A DNA stretch of 64,000 nucleotides from Microbacterium paraoxydans (GTDB lineage Bacteria > Actinomycetota > Actinomycetes > Actinomycetales > Microbacteriaceae): positions 2,108,001 to 2,172,000 of the forward strand of contig NZ_CP064873.1 in NCBI RefSeq assembly GCF_019056515.1, written 5' to 3'. The notes beneath the pieces were generated by a model that worked only from the letters and a program-made list of their open reading frames with translations, was not told the DNA's origin and made no database searches. Positions 57,523-64,000 of the stretch are shown here, piece after piece. The position numbers and the translations under genes were made by a program. How positions within the stretch are numbered: position 1 is the first letter of the stretch; every line of letters begins with the position of its first letter.

Positions 57523-58644
57523 TCACAGGCCGCGCATGGTGATGAGGCCGGTCGTCCACCCGCGCAGCGCTGAGGAGCCGAGCACGCCGACCAGGCCCTC
57601 CCGCGCGGCGACGACCGGCGCGATCGCCGGAGCACCCATCGCCATGAAGAACGCGGAACGACGATGCGCCTTCCGCGCGGTCCGCTGGACCTCCCGGGCG
57701 AAGCCGTTCAGGACCGGGACGGCGCCCCGGCCGGTCCGGCTCAACGCGGCCGCCAGCCGGAGCGCATCCGCCCAGCCGAGGTTCATGCCCTGACCGCCGA
57801 TGGGACTCACCTCGTGCGCGGCGTCCCCGAGCAGGACGATCCGTCCGCGGTGCAGCCGCCGTGCCGCGTGCTGAGCGGCGCGGAACGACGAGACCGCCGC
57901 CGCGGGGTCCACGTCGAGGAGGTTCCCCGTCCGGCGCCCGACGATGTCCGCCAGCTCGCCGGCGGACGCCACCGTCCGGTCGCCGTCTTCGCGCACCACC
58001 CAGCGGCACCGTCCACCCGGCAGCGGGAAGGACTCGACGAGGCCGTCCGGCTCGAAGTACAGCACGGCGCGATCGTCGGCCTGCGGATCGTCGACGTCGA
58101 GCATCGCGTAGCCGGCACTCCCCGACCGCCGACCCCAGCCGGCGCCGAACGCCGCCCGCAGAGGACTCCGCACACCGTCGGCGACCACCACGACCGACGC
58201 CGTCTCCTCGACGGGCCCGTGCTCACCGTCGATCCCGACCCGGACGAGCGGACCGTCGTCATGGACGGCCCGGACGGCGGAGCCGAGCTGCAGCGCATCG
58301 GGTCGCAGCGTCTGCAGGCGGTCGCGCAGCAGCTCCTCGGTGCGGGGCTGCGCCAGCGTGAGGATGGGACGCTCGGGAGGGAAGGTCAGGGCGGCGAGCC
58401 GTCGCCCGCGGCTGCGGACCTCGCCGCTCGAGAGGCGGAGCGCCGCGGAGCGGACGTCGGCGCCCACTCCGGCGGCGTCGAGGGCATCGAGCCCCGGACG
58501 ATGGATCCCGATCGCCCGCGTCTGCAGGCCCGGCTCGGCGCGACGCTCGCATACGCGCACCCGACGACCGTCCTGCGCGACGAGACAGGCGAGGAGCAGC
58601 CCGACCGGACCGCCCCCGACCACGAGGACGTCATGGTCGACCAT
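57523..58644 (-). CDS. FAD-dependent monooxygenase, third gene of type III PKS operon
   Basis: About 373 residues. FAD fold VVGGGPVGLLLACLVA at the N-terminus, the DG motif VVVADGVRSPLR, and the second FAD motif LLGDAAHEVSPIGGQGMNLG, as in aromatic hydroxylases. It probably hydroxylates the polyketide ring. The ATG at 58644 (MVDHD) is preferred; a GTG two codons upstream is possible. It overlaps the methyltransferase gene, so the operon is tightly coupled. Confidence 0.88.
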   Translation of the reverse strand: MVDHDVLVVGGGPVGLLLACLVAQDGRRVRVCERRAEPGLQTRAIGIHRPGLDALDAAGVGADVRSAALRLSSGEVRSRGRRLAALTFPPERPILTLAQPRTEELLRDRLQTLRPDALQLGSAVRAVHDDGPLVRVGIDGEHGPVEETASVVVVADGVRSPLRAAFGAGWGRRSGSAGYAMLDVDDPQADDRAVLYFEPDGLVESFPLPGGRCRWVVREDGDRTVASAGELADIVGRRTGNLLDVDPAAAVSSFRAAQHAARRLHRGRIVLLGDAAHEVSPIGGQGMNLGWADALRLAAALSRTGRGAVPVLNGFAREVQRTARKAHRRSAFFMAMGAPAIAPVVAAREGLVGVLGSSALRGWTTGLITMRGL

Positions 58645-59356
58645 CCGCACCCTCCCAGCGCAGCTCCAGACGAGCGGGCAGGTGCGAGCGCACCTCCCAG
58701 CCCGGCGGGGCGACGGCCGCGAGCTCCTGCGGAGTGTACGAGCGGCGGATGCTCAGGAGACCGTCGACCCGGATGAAGGACCCGGCGAGGAGGTTCCGCG
58801 CGAACGGCCAGGTTCCTGCCGCGAACGCCCCGTAGGCCAGGCGGCTGCGGGCGATGTCGTGGTGGGAGATGAGTCCACGGTCACCCACCAGCGCACGGGA
58901 GTCGTCGAGCACCGCGTGCAGTGCTGCGGCGTCGAGGTGGTGGAGGACGTGGTTGGAGAGCACAACGTCATAGGTGTCGCCCGCCGCCACGAGGTCGCCG
59001 GAGAGCGCATGGCGATAGTGGATGCCTGCGCCGTCGTCGTGCGCCGAGGCCCAGCGGATCGCACGCTCGTCGGCGTCCAGAGCGGTGATGTCGGCGCGGA
59101 GGCCGTCGCGTCGCAGTCTCCGGACGAGGTCGCGGCACAGGTCTCCCCCGCCGGCGCCGATGTCGAGGATGCGCAGCGGACGCCCGGCGACCGCCCGCGG
59201 GCGGATGTCCCGCCGGTACAGCCGCCCGGGGCGCGAGACGACCGCGTTCACGGCGCTGAAGCGCCGGTACGTGCGACCGAGTGCCTCCTCGTCGGCGGCG
59301 GGGTCGTCCATGAGCTCGACGAGGTCGACGGCGCGCGCCGACAGATCCACGCTCAC
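58631..59356 (-). CDS. SAM-dependent methyltransferase, second gene of type III PKS operon
   Basis: 241 residues. Class I Rossmann SAM site LRILDIGAGGGDLCRDL, then ITALDADERA and YDVVLSNHVLHHLD. Probably O- or C-methylates the polyketide. Its start overlaps the PKS stop and its end overlaps the flavoprotein start. Confidence 0.88.
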   Translation of the reverse strand: MSVDLSARAVDLVELMDDPAADEEALGRTYRRFSAVNAVVSRPGRLYRRDIRPRAVAGRPLRILDIGAGGGDLCRDLVRRLRRDGLRADITALDADERAIRWASAHDDGAGIHYRHALSGDLVAAGDTYDVVLSNHVLHHLDAAALHAVLDDSRALVGDRGLISHHDIARSRLAYGAFAAGTWPFARNLLAGSFIRVDGLLSIRRSYTPQELAAVAPPGWEVRSHLPARLELRWEGADGRP

Positions 59357-60510
59357 GGTGCGGGCGCGACGACGGTCAGCAGCGCGCTCTCGGCGGTGAG
59401 CCCCGGGCCGAAGGCCATCGCCGCCACGCGGTCGCCGGGTTCCGCATCCTCCTGCTCGAGGATGCGCTTCAGCACGAACAGCACGGTCGCACTCGACATG
59501 TTCCCGTACTCCCGGAGCGTCTCCCGCGCCGGTCGCAACTGCCCGTCACTCAGCGCCATCCGCTCCTGCACGCGATCGAGGATGCTCCGCCCGCCGGGAT
59601 GGATCGCCCAGTGGCGCACCCGGTCGCCCACCCGCCCGGCGGCGAAGGCCTCCGCCAAGCCGTCCTCCCGCCCGTAGAGCGGGGCGAGCGCTCCGATGAT
59701 CGACTCCCCGATGATCTGCGGGACGGCGGTGGAGAGGATCATCTCGAAGCCGGAGTCGCCGATCGTCCAGGCCATGTCGTCCACGCCCTCCGGCACGATC
59801 GCCGTGTGGAAGCCGTCGAGCCGGAGCGCAGGGACGGTCGTGGGAAGGTCCCGTGCCGTCACGATCCCGGCGGCCGCCCCGTCGGCGAACAGGGAGGAGG
59901 CGACGATGGTGTCCGGGTCCTCGGAGGAGCGCAGGTGCAGGGTGCACAGCTCGACGCTGACGACGAGGACGACGGCGTTCTCGTCGGCCGCGCAGAACTG
60001 GCCGGCGGCGCGGAGGGCCGGCATCGAGGCGTAGCACCCCATGAAGCCGAAGTGATAGCGCTGGACGGCATCGGACAGGCCGAGCCCGCGCACGATCTCG
60101 TACTCGGGGCCCGGGGCGTGGAAGCCCGTGCAGGAGACCGTGATGACGTGCGTCACGTCCGCCGGGCTCAGGTCGGGGTCCGCCTCGAGGGCGCGGCGCG
60201 CGACCTCGACGAAGAGACGGGAGGCCTCGCGCGTGTAGACGTCGTTGCGTGCCCTCGTACCCGGCGCCAGCAGCTGCCCGGAGACGCGATCGTAGAACAA
60301 CGGGTCGTCCGGGGAGGCGTCGTCGGCCAGCTCCGCGATCACGGTGTGTCGCGTGTCGATGCCGGAGACGTTGAACGACGTCGCCACGATGCGCTGCGCC
60401 AGCCGTCCCAGGCCGGGCTGGGCGGCGAAGACGTCGCGCACCTGCTCCTGCACGAGGACGGTCTCGGGGACGATCGTCTGCAGCGATCGGAGCACGGGCG
60501 GTCGACTCAT
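59353..60510 (-). CDS. Type III polyketide synthase
   Basis: Chalcone synthase-like homodimeric ketosynthase that extends an acyl-CoA with malonyl-CoA. 385 residues from the ATG at 60510; a TTG at 60522 would add four. Catalytic triad Cys159 (FGFMGCYASM), His304 (WAIHPGGRS) and Asn337 (YGNMSSATV). VSCTGFHAPG is the usual upstream motif. Starter unit cannot be read; the three-gene order PKS-methyltransferase-flavoprotein matches the srsABC phenolic-lipid operon of Streptomyces griseus. Confidence 0.92.
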   Translation of the reverse strand: MSRPPVLRSLQTIVPETVLVQEQVRDVFAAQPGLGRLAQRIVATSFNVSGIDTRHTVIAELADDASPDDPLFYDRVSGQLLAPGTRARNDVYTREASRLFVEVARRALEADPDLSPADVTHVITVSCTGFHAPGPEYEIVRGLGLSDAVQRYHFGFMGCYASMPALRAAGQFCAADENAVVLVVSVELCTLHLRSSEDPDTIVASSLFADGAAAGIVTARDLPTTVPALRLDGFHTAIVPEGVDDMAWTIGDSGFEMILSTAVPQIIGESIIGALAPLYGREDGLAEAFAAGRVGDRVRHWAIHPGGRSILDRVQERMALSDGQLRPARETLREYGNMSSATVLFVLKRILEQEDAEPGDRVAAMAFGPGLTAESALLTVVAPAP

Positions 60511-60528
60511 GTGGTCACTCAACCACCC

Positions 60529-60555
60529 TGCAACCGCACGCGGAAAGGGGTTGCA
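60529..60555. promoter_or_regulatory. Inverted repeat upstream of the type III PKS operon
   Basis: TGCAACC (60529-60535) and GGTTGCA (60549-60555), a perfect 7-base inverted repeat with a 13-base spacer, 19-45 bases upstream of the ATG. Operator-like; no regulator gene is adjacent. Confidence 0.4.
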
Positions 60556-60572
60556 TCCGAGGAGTCGGCGGC

Positions 60573-61184
60573 CTAGAAGCCGAGAGCCCGGGCGAGCTTC
60601 GAATCGGAGCCCGCCTCACGGCCGCCGGCGGCGTGCACCGCACGCTCGATCGCCGCGAAGAACGCCGCACGACCGGCGTCGTCGGACGGGCCTGCGGGGC
60701 CGAGCTCGACCTCCCACTCCCGCCAGGCTCGGCGAGTCCCGCTGCGCAGGTCGGTCGCGCGCACGTGGTCGTCCACGAACTCCGCCACGACGCCGTCCGG
60801 TCCGGTGAGGAGGTAGGCCGTTCGGTCGTTCTCGATGCGTGCGAGAGGCTCCAGCGGCGCAGTGGTCCAGGCGGCGATCGCTGCGCGCACCGCCGTCGGG
60901 ACCTCCTCGCCGCCGAGGGGCCAGCCCTGCTCGACCCGGCCGTCGCCCTGCCGCGGGCCCTTGATGTGCCAGCCCTCGTCCGGTCCCCCGGAACGACGGC
61001 GCACCGCGACGCCGGCGCGGGCCAGCGTTCCGTCCGCGGTGTCCAGGTAGCGGGCGTCGAGAGCGCGATGCTCACCGGGCGAGACCGCATCGACGCCGGG
61101 GATCGCCGTCCAGTCGGGCAGGGGCGTCCCGTCGTCGACGTCGTACTTGCGCTCGACCTCGACGGTGCGAGAGGGCTCAGTCAT
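60573..61184 (-). CDS. CYTH-domain protein
   Basis: 203 residues. Opens with the triphosphate-tunnel signature EVERKYDV (ExExK), followed by the paired charged strands RYLDTADGTL, AVRRRSGG and WHIKGP, and EWEVELG near the C-terminus. The family includes thiamine triphosphatases, polyphosphatases and class IV adenylate cyclases; which applies is unknown. No CHAD domain. Its start overlaps the preceding small gene by eight bases. Confidence 0.85.
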   Translation of the reverse strand: MTEPSRTVEVERKYDVDDGTPLPDWTAIPGVDAVSPGEHRALDARYLDTADGTLARAGVAVRRRSGGPDEGWHIKGPRQGDGRVEQGWPLGGEEVPTAVRAAIAAWTTAPLEPLARIENDRTAYLLTGPDGVVAEFVDDHVRATDLRSGTRRAWREWEVELGPAGPSDDAGRAAFFAAIERAVHAAGGREAGSDSKLARALGF

Positions 61185-61392
61185 CCTCGAGCGTGAGGTC
61201 TTCGAGGGCTTCCTCGAACCAGTAGTCGATCTCTGTGGGGCCGTCGCCCTCGCCCGTGTTCTGCGGCTCGCCGCGGCGGTTGTAGACCACCTGCGTCTCG
61301 CTGTAGGGGACGATCAGCTTGTCGTCCGCATCGTCGTCGAGGGGGATGATCTGCCCGTCCAGCGGGCCGCCGTGAAGTCGTGCGAGTGCCAT
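61177..61392 (-). CDS. Small acidic protein, unknown
   Basis: 71 residues, not recognised. A short strand-rich start (MALARLHGGPLDGQIIPLDDD) leads to an acidic C-terminus ending LTLEDD. Overlaps the CYTH gene by eight bases, so the two are co-translated. ATG lies six bases after TACCCT. Confidence 0.7.
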   Translation of the reverse strand: MALARLHGGPLDGQIIPLDDDADDKLIVPYSETQVVYNRRGEPQNTGEGDGPTEIDYWFEEALEDLTLEDD

Positions 61393-61398
61393 GTGCCC

Positions 61399-61404
61399 AG
61401 GGTA
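61399..61404 (-). promoter_or_regulatory. Candidate -10 (TACCCT) for leaderless small gene/CYTH operon
   Basis: Ends six bases before the ATG at 61392 on the minus strand. Confidence 0.45.
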
Positions 61405-61439
61405 GCGCCGCCCTCCCCCATTCGGGGCGACCTGCGCGG

Positions 61440-61910
61440 TCAGCCGCCGAGGACGCCGAGGACGGCCCCCGCGATCATCCACGGCCCGAAGGCGATGCGG
61501 GTCCTCCGATCGGCCCGGCCCGCGGCGAGGAGCACGAGCGCGTAGACCGCTCCGAGCACGAAGGCGGACACCGCGCCGAGGAGGAAGGCCCCCCAGCCGT
61601 GCCAGGCGAGGACGAGCCCGATCACCAGGGCGAGCTTCACATCGCCTCCGCCCATGCCCGCCCGGCTGAGCAGCCGCAGGGCCGCATAGAAGCCGCCGAG
61701 CACGAGGGCTCCGAGCAGGCCCCGCCCCAGAGCGGCGGCGTCGGTGGTGACGACGGCGTCGGCGACCGCCGCCAGGAGCAGCAGGAACAGGGTCGGCAGC
61801 ACGATGCGGTTCGGGAGCCGATGCGTGCGCGCATCGATCACGGTCAGCAGGATGCCGATCGCGAGGAGGCCGCCGTGCACGAGGCCGAGGAGGGCGAGAC
61901 GGATGTCCAT
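61440..61910 (-). CDS. Prepilin peptidase (A24, CpaA/TadV type)
   Basis: 156 residues, about five membrane helices, single peptidase domain without an N-terminal methylase domain. The two catalytic Asp are in TVIDARTHRLPN and GMGGGDVKLA (GxGD). Processes type IV or Flp prepilins, but no pilus gene is in this window. ATG six bases after TACCCT. Confidence 0.87.
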   Translation of the reverse strand: MDIRLALLGLVHGGLLAIGILLTVIDARTHRLPNRIVLPTLFLLLLAAVADAVVTTDAAALGRGLLGALVLGGFYAALRLLSRAGMGGGDVKLALVIGLVLAWHGWGAFLLGAVSAFVLGAVYALVLLAAGRADRRTRIAFGPWMIAGAVLGVLGG

Positions 61911-61916
61911 CCCGGC

Positions 61917-61922
61917 AGGGTA
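61917..61922 (-). promoter_or_regulatory. Candidate -10 (TACCCT) for leaderless prepilin peptidase gene
   Basis: Ends six bases before the ATG at 61910 on the minus strand. Confidence 0.45.
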
Positions 61923-62014
61923 GGGGGATCCGGGACGGCGCGGAGCGCCCTGTGGACAACCCGGAGGGCGATGTCGGATGTACGAACTAGCGTCAGTCGC
62001 GTCACTTGCTTTAT

Positions 62015-62030
62015 TCGTACATATCTTCGA
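62015..62030 (+). promoter_or_regulatory. LexA (SOS) box upstream of imuA'-imuB
   Basis: TCGTACATATCTTCGA fits the actinobacterial SOS consensus TCGAAC-N4-GTTCGA at 10 of 12 fixed positions, and ends 10 bases before the ATG at 62041. Repression by LexA is expected for this cassette in relatives. A poorer match (8 of 12) is at 61982-61997. Confidence 0.7.
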
Positions 62031-62040
62031 GGATGGACAC

Positions 62041-62843
62041 ATGGGGATCGGGCTCGATGCGATGACCGCGCTCTCTCCGACCAGCGATACCCGCGCCGGA
62101 GAGGTCCTGCGACTGCGCCGCGAGATCAGCCGGATGCAGCGGCGGCGCAGCGAGCACACCCTCCTCCCCCTCGATCCCGCCTTCGCCGCGCTGCTGCCGG
62201 ACGAGGGACTGCAGACGGGCACCTCGTACACCGTCTCCCCCTCGCCCGCCCTCGTGCTCGCCCTGCTCAGCGCCTCCTCCGGCCGCGGGCACTGGTGCGC
62301 GGTGATCGGCATGCCCACCCTGGGGGTCGAGGCCGCCGCCGCCTACGGCATCGATCTGAGCCGCCTGATCCTCGTCCCCGACCCGGGGACCGCTGGCTCG
62401 CCGTCGCATCCGCGCTGGCCGAGGTGGTGCCCCTGATCGCCGTGCAGCCCACGACCAGGGCACGCGACGCCGATGTGTCCCGACTCAGCGCCCGTCTGCG
62501 CGACCGCGGGTCCACGCTGCTCGTGGCGGAGGAACCGGGTGCGGGGCGCTGGGCGCAGAGCGAGGGGACCATCCGGCTCCACGACCCGGACTGGCATGGG
62601 CTCGGCGAGGGGTGGGGGCTGCTCTCGGACTGCACGGTGACGGTAACGGCGCGGACCAGGCACAGCCCTCGCGCCTCGAGCGTGCGCGTCCGACTGCCCG
62701 GCGGACACGGAGCCGTGGAGACCGCGGCCGCGGAGCTGACTGCTCTGCCACCGCTCGTTCCCTCTGCGACGGGCAGCGCCGTGGCGACAGACGATGCTGT
62801 GGCCGGGTCGTCCGACCTCCTCTTCTGGGCGGAGGCAGGATGA
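62041..62843 (+). pseudogene. imuA'-like gene, frameshifted
   Basis: The first part (62041 to about 62388, 116 codons) reads in one frame, with a coiled-coil-like start (VLRLRREISRMQRRRSEHT), GTSYTVSPSPALVLALL and GRGHWCAVIGMPTL; the frame then runs to a stop at 62436. The same protein clearly resumes in the next frame (GDRWLAVASALAEVVPLI and on) to a stop at 62843. Adding one G to the GGGG run at 62385-62388 would restore a single protein of about 267 residues. The layout and place match the ImuA' (RecA/SulA-like) member of the actinobacterial mutasome. Either a real inactivation or a sequencing error in a G run. Confidence 0.8.
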
Positions 62844-64000
62844 ACGCCCCGCTCCGCGTCCTCGTGCTCTGGTTCCCCGATTGGCCGCTGCGAGCGGTGC
62901 TGGGCGGAGGCCCGCACCCGCCGACGGCCCTGGTGCAGGCGAACACGGTCGTCGCCTGCACCGCATCGGCCCGCGCACACGGCGTCCGCATCGGCCAGCG
63001 CCGCCGCGTCGCCCAGGGCCTCCTCTCCTCCTTGCAGGTCCTCCCCCACGACGCCGAGAAGGACGAACGCGCCTTCGTCCCCGTGCTGCAGCTCATCGAG
63101 AAGCACGCCCCGGGCGTGACGCTGCTGCGCCCCGGCCTCGCGATCCTGCGCGCCCGCGGCATCGCCCGCTATCACGGCGGGGAGACCGAGGCGGCGACAG
63201 CCCTGTCCGCGGTCCTCGCCGCTGCCGGCTTCCCCGAAGTGCGTGTCGGCGTCGCCGACGGACCCTTCACCGCCGAGATCGCGGCCCGAGGAACGGCGTC
63301 CTGCACGGTCGTGCCCCCGGGCGGCTCCCGGGAGTTCCTGGCCCCCTACCCCGTGCAGGTGCTCCGCGACGAGCAGATCAGCGATCTCCTCCTCCGCCTC
63401 GGCGTGCGCACTCTCGGCGAGTTCACCGCGCTCGCCCCTCTCGACGTCCGCGACCGCTTCGGCGAGCACGGTGCCCGCCTGCAGGCCCTCGCCGCCGGCG
63501 CCGACTCCCGACCTCTGGCTCCCCGGCCGCCCGACCCCGAACTGGCCAGGACCATCGAGTTCGAGTCCCCTCTCGGGGGCACCGACCAGGTGGCCTTCGC
63601 CGTGCGGCAGACCGCCGATGCCGTGATGCTCGCCCTGGCGGACGCGTCGCTCGTGTGCACCGAGGTGCGGATCGACCTGACCGACGACGACGGCGCCGTC
63701 CACTCCCGCACCTGGCTGCACCCGACGAGCTTCGACGCCGCCGACCTCGTGGACCGCGTGCGCTGGCAGCTGGAGGCGCTGGCCGCCCTGACCGCGAGCG
63801 CGCCCGTCGACGAGGCCAGGGCATTCGGGGGCATCGTGGCCGCCCGCCTCCTCCCCGTCGCGGTGGATGATGCGGCCCACCACCAACCGGGGCTCTTCGG
63901 CTCGGGTACCGATGAGCGATTGCATCACGCGGTCTCCCGGGTGCAGACCATGCTGGGGCATCAGGGCGTGGTCACCGCCGCCCTCTCCGGAGGGCGCTGG
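62840..64000 (+). CDS. imuB: ImuB, catalytically inactive Y-family polymerase, runs off the window
   Basis: Adapter of the ImuA'-ImuB-DnaE2 SOS mutagenesis complex. 387 codons are in the window and the frame is still open at 64000. The start MNAPLRVLVLWFPDWPLRA is typical of ImuB. At the positions where active DinB has Asp-Glu, it reads GLAILRARGIARYHGG, so the catalytic acids are missing, as in all ImuB. Helix-hairpin-helix-like RLGVRTLGEFTAL is visible. The ATG overlaps the imuA' stop (ATGA). dnaE2 is expected to the right. Confidence 0.9.
   Translation, partial: MNAPLRVLVLWFPDWPLRAVLGGGPHPPTALVQANTVVACTASARAHGVRIGQRRRVAQGLLSSLQVLPHDAEKDERAFVPVLQLIEKHAPGVTLLRPGLAILRARGIARYHGGETEAATALSAVLAAAGFPEVRVGVADGPFTAEIAARGTASCTVVPPGGSREFLAPYPVQVLRDEQISDLLLRLGVRTLGEFTALAPLDVRDRFGEHGARLQALAAGADSRPLAPRPPDPELARTIEFESPLGGTDQVAFAVRQTADAVMLALADASLVCTEVRIDLTDDDGAVHSRTWLHPTSFDAADLVDRVRWQLEALAALTASAPVDEARAFGGIVAARLLPVAVDDAAHHQPGLFGSGTDERLHHAVSRVQTMLGHQGVVTAALSGGRW

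Noticed and set aside
61982..61997. Second LexA-like box upstream of imuA'
   Set aside because: Only 8 of 12 fixed positions match; kept as a note, not as a feature.

Overview
The window is chromosomal DNA of a high-G+C actinobacterium (roughly 70% G+C by eye), most likely family Microbacteriaceae and probably genus Microbacterium. The basis is gene content and order: a bcc-aa3 respiratory chain, the actinobacterial Wag31-YggT-SepF-YggS-FtsZ block, a Rv2175c/PASTA-kinase/class II DAHP synthase/PlsC/FadD15-like block, and a GarA-FtsR-MerR block. The genus is inferred from memory of family traits, not from a search. No rRNA, tRNA, CRISPR array, insertion sequence or prophage was seen. Composition is uniform, and no gene-free stretch exceeds about 265 bases.

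Layout. 1-9.7 kb: end of the cytochrome bc1 operon (qcrA, qcrB), three small genes (RidA, GNAT, rhodanese), cytochrome aa3 oxidase genes ctaC-ctaD-ctaF on the minus strand, erpA, an M20 peptidase and a DUF3043 protein. 9.7-17.4 kb (minus): pyrD, nrdR, hisD, an unknown membrane protein and dnaE. 17.4-21.2 kb: an ECF-type sigma factor with its CU044_5270-type partner, an acetyltransferase, rluD and lspA. 21.2-37.4 kb (minus): an almost unbroken division and wall cluster in the order mraZ, rsmH, ftsL-like, ftsI, murF, mraY, murD, ftsW, murG, murC, ftsQ, ftsZ, yggS, sepF, yggT, divIVA. murE is not between ftsI and murF. 37.6-47 kb: DUF3040 protein, polyprenyl diphosphate synthase, Rv2175c-like protein, LysM hydrolase, PASTA Ser/Thr kinase, class II DAHP synthase, PlsC, long-chain acyl-CoA synthetase. 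47-53.4 kb: peptide deformylase, MinD-like ATPase, pyruvate carboxylase, ParA. 53.5-57.5 kb: two MerR regulators, GarA/OdhI-type FHA protein, CopC protein, lipoamide dehydrogenase. 57.5-64 kb: type III polyketide synthase-methyltransferase-flavoprotein operon, CYTH operon, prepilin peptidase, and a divergent SOS mutagenesis cassette in which the imuA'-like gene is frameshifted and imuB runs off the window.

How the genes connect. Envelope growth dominates: precursor synthesis (Mur enzymes, MraY, MurG), septum assembly (FtsZ/Q/W/I, SepF, Wag31), lipoprotein processing (LspA), a LysM hydrolase and a wall-sensing PASTA kinase. GarA/OdhI is a known target of such kinases and controls 2-oxoglutarate flux; FtsR regulates ftsZ in relatives.

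Regulatory signals worth attention are two oppositely oriented clusters of GTGGAG repeats upstream of mraZ, a LexA-like box before the imuA' remnant, and a recurring TANNNT hexamer 6-8 bases before ATG or GTG start codons. The last points to widespread leaderless transcription, and in three places the hexamer shares bases with the stop codon of the gene before it.
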